A stretch of 64,000 nucleotides of DNA from Panax quinquefolius (Eukaryota > Streptophyta > Magnoliopsida > Apiales > Araliaceae). Below are positions 61,441 to 64,000 of the stretch, one piece after another. The notes under the pieces were generated by a model that saw only the letters and a list, made by a program, of their open reading frames with translations, did not search any database and was not told the DNA's origin. The stretch covers positions 11,135,821-11,199,820 of the forward strand of contig CM035160.1 of NCBI GenBank assembly GCA_020205615.1, read 5' to 3'. The translations under genes were made by a program, and so were the position numbers. Each line of letters begins with the position of its first letter. Within the stretch, counting starts at the first letter, position 1.

Positions 61441-64000
61441 CTTATTTTGATGGAATAGTGATCAACCTGTAGGATATTTCATTGTACCATTCTACAGCAA
61501 ATAAGAAAACATTTTTTGGATTCTCCCAAAGAAGTAATAGAACACGAATTAAGACCCTTACTTCTTTGTCGGTCCAAAAAATGTTTTCTTATTTGTTTTA
61601 TCACCCTAACCAACAAAGAAGTAAGGGTCATTGTTCTTAATAGAACACGGATTAAGGTTGGATGAAAATGACTTGGACTCAAAATGGAGGACGAGTATAG
61701 GCATAGGAGAGGTCAATCACTGGAAATTGAATGGCACATACTTCTGGCAAGAGGCTGATAACGGGCAATCACTATTCTGAATGCTTGAAAGAAGCACATT
61801 TTTCTGTTCCTCTAAATTATCACGTCACAATAATACAATTAAAAGTCTCAACTAGTATTTTATGTAAAAAATGAATATGCATTAAAGGATAACTACCTTT
61901 TCCCACAATGCCTTCGAGAGACTGCAGGGTATTAAGGGAGGTAGCGAGATCATTAGCCCAAATGTTCCTACCATCTACCACTCCAGCGAAGAGATACTTG
62001 CCTGAAGGGAATCCACCCATTACTAAATCAATGGTCTTTGATCCTCGAACCAAATCAAATCCAAACCCCGTAATACCCTTTAAAGATGTGATTGTGTTGT
62101 AAGCCTCTACAGGAAGATCGGCAAAGTAACTCTCGATAAGAACATTCAAACCAGAAAGTGATGACTCCAGCTCTGAGTAAGCATAAGTGAACACTTGCAA
62201 TTTGTCAGAATCAAGATCCATAACAAGGGTGGGCTCATCAAACTGAATCCAGCTAGCACCAGCTTGTTTCAATTCAGTCACAACTTCCCTACAGTGTATG
62301 TTCAATTACAGCATAAGTCAAGTACAAAAATATAAGAACTGAACAATACTAGACAATACATGTCCATTTACTTACTTGTAGACAGGTAGAATCTTGTTGA
62401 TTAGAGAGAGAAGAGAAAATGATTTCTCAACACCCTTTGCTGGTTTTGATAATAATAAGTAGGAAACAGGGCCTACAAGGACCGGGACCGTGTCAACTCC
62501 ATGCTGCATAACAGAAAAGGTAAAAAAATATAATTGTAAACATTTTCGATCTTTTAAATGATAAATAACACCAAGATTTTTATAATCAGTAAGCCTAAAT
62601 GATTCTGGTTGTTCAATTCATAAAAATACTAAATAACAATGGGAATAAGAGAAGAGACCCAAACGCCAATAGTTGATTCCCTCAATTGGGAAGAAAAAGC
62701 TACAAATTAACAGTAAGGATGTCAAGCTAGGAAGCAGTAAGAGTATAGAGTTGGTGAGTGAACAACGTTCCATAGTTAATGGGAATCGAGCAAGCACAAG
62801 AACGACCACAGATACACATACAAAATAAAGTCATCGTACTATAAAAATGATTTTGTTTAATAGGATTTAGACATAAGATTTCTGAAATGTGGAAGTGGAA
62901 CAGACAAATATGATGATTTGAGTAGATTTCACTGCCAAATGATGATTTGTTTCTTGCATATGCAACATGGGTTAAGTACATCTAGCAACAAAGCATAGAC
63001 ACTGGTCAGAGATCAACATTGACATATTTGTATTAGATACAGTCAGACATTATACTCCACAGATACTTCTTGATACCTATCCGATACTCTCGGATACTTC
63101 AACTTTATTATTTTCAATCTTTTTAATTTGGGATACTTAGAGATACTATAGGGATACTTCCTGATACACAAGGATACTCATATGCTATGTTATGGCTTGT
63201 CCAGTGATAATACTAGCTTGCTTCATCTTGTTTTCCATTTACAGTCTGGTTTGTTTCTCATGACTTGTACATGACAATGGTCTTTTTGATGTAATCTTCG
63301 ATCCTATTTTGGCTATATAATTGAATATCCAATGCTAGTTAATATGTCATAGGACTATGGGAAAATGATGATAGTTGATGCAATGTTAAGTTCCTACCTT
63401 TTGATCACCTTATACTAGCTGTTGGTATTAAATTTTAGAATATTATGCCTTAAATTGCTATATGTTAAAAAAAATAAGGGTTTTATTTTGAGAACATTTG
63501 AGTACACCCTCAATTATCTTTGACATGAAATAAGTAACTAACTGAACAAAAATAAGAAGAGCCAGTGACCAGCAAAATCATACAGCTTTAGCCTCCTTGT
63601 ATTCATGCACAGCTTTATGAGAAGCATAAGAGAACTTAACATCTGGTCCCAATTCAGGAACAATGAAATGGCTGCATAAAGAATACATATCATCAACCAA
63701 TGGACCAACACAGAGATAGCATTAACAAATCAAAAGTACATTAGGATGTGCAAATTGTAAGATAGAATCCATAACTTACTAGTTAGTATCAAACCACTTT
63801 GTCATTTCCATAGCAGGTACAGAGGCATTACCTCTAGCCATGGAAAAGTAGACATCAAACCCAATCTCACCTCCATTCCAACTGTATCTAGGAGGAATAG
63901 CACCAAGCATAGCAGTGGTGTCCAACACTTGATCATAGTATGAGAATGTGTTGCTTGGAATATACTTGATCCCAGCATCAGCCATCTGTTTCCAGATAGA
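55589..64000 (-). CDS. METE: Cobalamin-independent methionine synthase, 5' end outside window
   Basis: Exons in the window: 64000-63780, 63671-63584, 62503-62376, 62288-61897, 60918-60755, 58862-58782, 58687-58521, 58430-58325, 57170-56920, 56839-56638, 55957-55589; phases close to 722 codons plus TGA. About 43 N-terminal residues are missing to the right. The enzyme transfers the methyl group of 5-methyl-tetrahydropteroyl-polyglutamate to homocysteine, making methionine. Zinc-site motifs are intact near the C-terminus: HTHMCY, the Glu of TIENSRSDE, and [29 protein letters not shown] and [13 protein letters not shown] are also family marks. Length agrees with the usual ~765 residues. Several introns exceed 1 kb and carry transposon remnants. 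No targeting peptide can be judged. Confidence 0.96.
57246..58303 (-). mobile_element. hAT transposon remnant in methionine synthase intron
   Basis: The left edge reads CCAGGGCCGGCCTTGAG and the right edge CCAGGGCCGGTGCT, the near-palindromic ends of plant hAT elements. On the minus strand ATG 57568 opens a transposase N-terminus ([20 protein letters not shown], then [12 protein letters not shown]). This is the start typical of zinc-finger MYM-like hAT transposases. It breaks soon after, and the catalytic core is absent. A ~35 bp block (CTTTTGTTTCTTACTACC) is duplicated at 57396-57480. Flanks share ACACCA, an imperfect 8 bp target duplication. Confidence 0.7.
59211..59280. repeat. (GTGAGA)n microsatellite in intron
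   Basis: About eleven copies of a six-base unit GTGAGA lie in the methionine synthase intron at 58863-60754. Translated frames over it are Arg-Val or Leu-Ser/Thr low complexity and not genes. Confidence 0.9.
61203..61397. mobile_element. MITE inserted in an (AT)n microsatellite
   Basis: The left half GGATCAAGAGT ... TTAAATAATAGAATTTTATC and the complement of the right half GGAGTTCAAGAGTC ... TTAAATAATAGAACTTTATC are inverted repeats. An (AT)n run lies on each side (61160-61183, 61400-61440). The layout recalls Micron-type elements that insert into TA arrays. Confidence 0.6.
61497..61595. repeat. Intronic inverted repeat
   Basis: AAATAAGAAAACATTTTTTGGA (left part AAATAAGAAAACATTTTT) is mirrored at the right by AAAAATGTTTTCTTATTT. 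Inside, AAAGAAGTAA is mirrored by TTACTTCTTT. A partial further copy (AAAGAAGTAAGGGTC) follows at about 61615. Confidence 0.75.

Noticed and set aside
17309..64000. Ethylene-related gene cluster (ETO1-like plus methionine synthase)
   Set aside because: The two genes are over 30 kb apart with unrelated genes and a retroelement between them; both families are widespread, so chance adjacency is the simpler reading.

Overview
The window is nuclear DNA of a flowering plant, very probably a eudicot. The evidence is split genes with plant-specific families (an ETO1-like BTB/TPR protein, a MRH1-type receptor pseudokinase, an RTM2-like protein, a DRB protein, cobalamin-independent methionine synthase), AT-rich introns and intergenic DNA, and nested Ty3/gypsy chromoviruses with an initiator-Met tRNA primer site. 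Nothing in it is bacterial, organellar or viral. Exon models were built by hand from splice sites; phases close exactly in every model given, but no transcript data were available.

Layout. 1-10463: nested retroelement remains. These are the gag end and 5' LTR of a minus-strand chromovirus (1-3702), an AT-rich tract, a copia-like LTR (5638-7441), and a chromodomain fragment with a 3' LTR (7542-10463). 11641-16191 (+): a nine-exon receptor-like pseudokinase of 707 residues. 17309-22417 (-): a four-exon ETO1-like gene of 968 residues with Stowaway-type MITEs in its last intron. 24480-24910: a small promoter-like module, repeated at 42240-42870. 25744-40107 (-): a 14.4 kb chromovirus with both LTRs, interrupted by a solo LTR (28843-31470) of the family seen at the left edge. 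40127-41345: an arabinogalactan-protein pseudogene between inverted repeats (Pack-MULE-like). 44126-45065 (+): an RTM2-like gene with an in-frame stop before its membrane anchor. 45440-52670 (-): a seven-exon gene for a three-dsRBD protein with a duplicated 29-residue exon. 55589-64000 (-): methionine synthase, with its 5' end outside the window and a hAT remnant and a MITE in its introns.

The genes do not form a pathway cluster. Methionine synthase and the ETO1-like protein both touch ethylene metabolism (methionine supply; turnover of ACC synthase), but their proximity is most simply chance. No new multi-gene system is evident. The most informative oddities are the RTM2-like nonsense codon, the exon duplication in the DRB gene, the captured AGP gene and the retroelement rearrangements.
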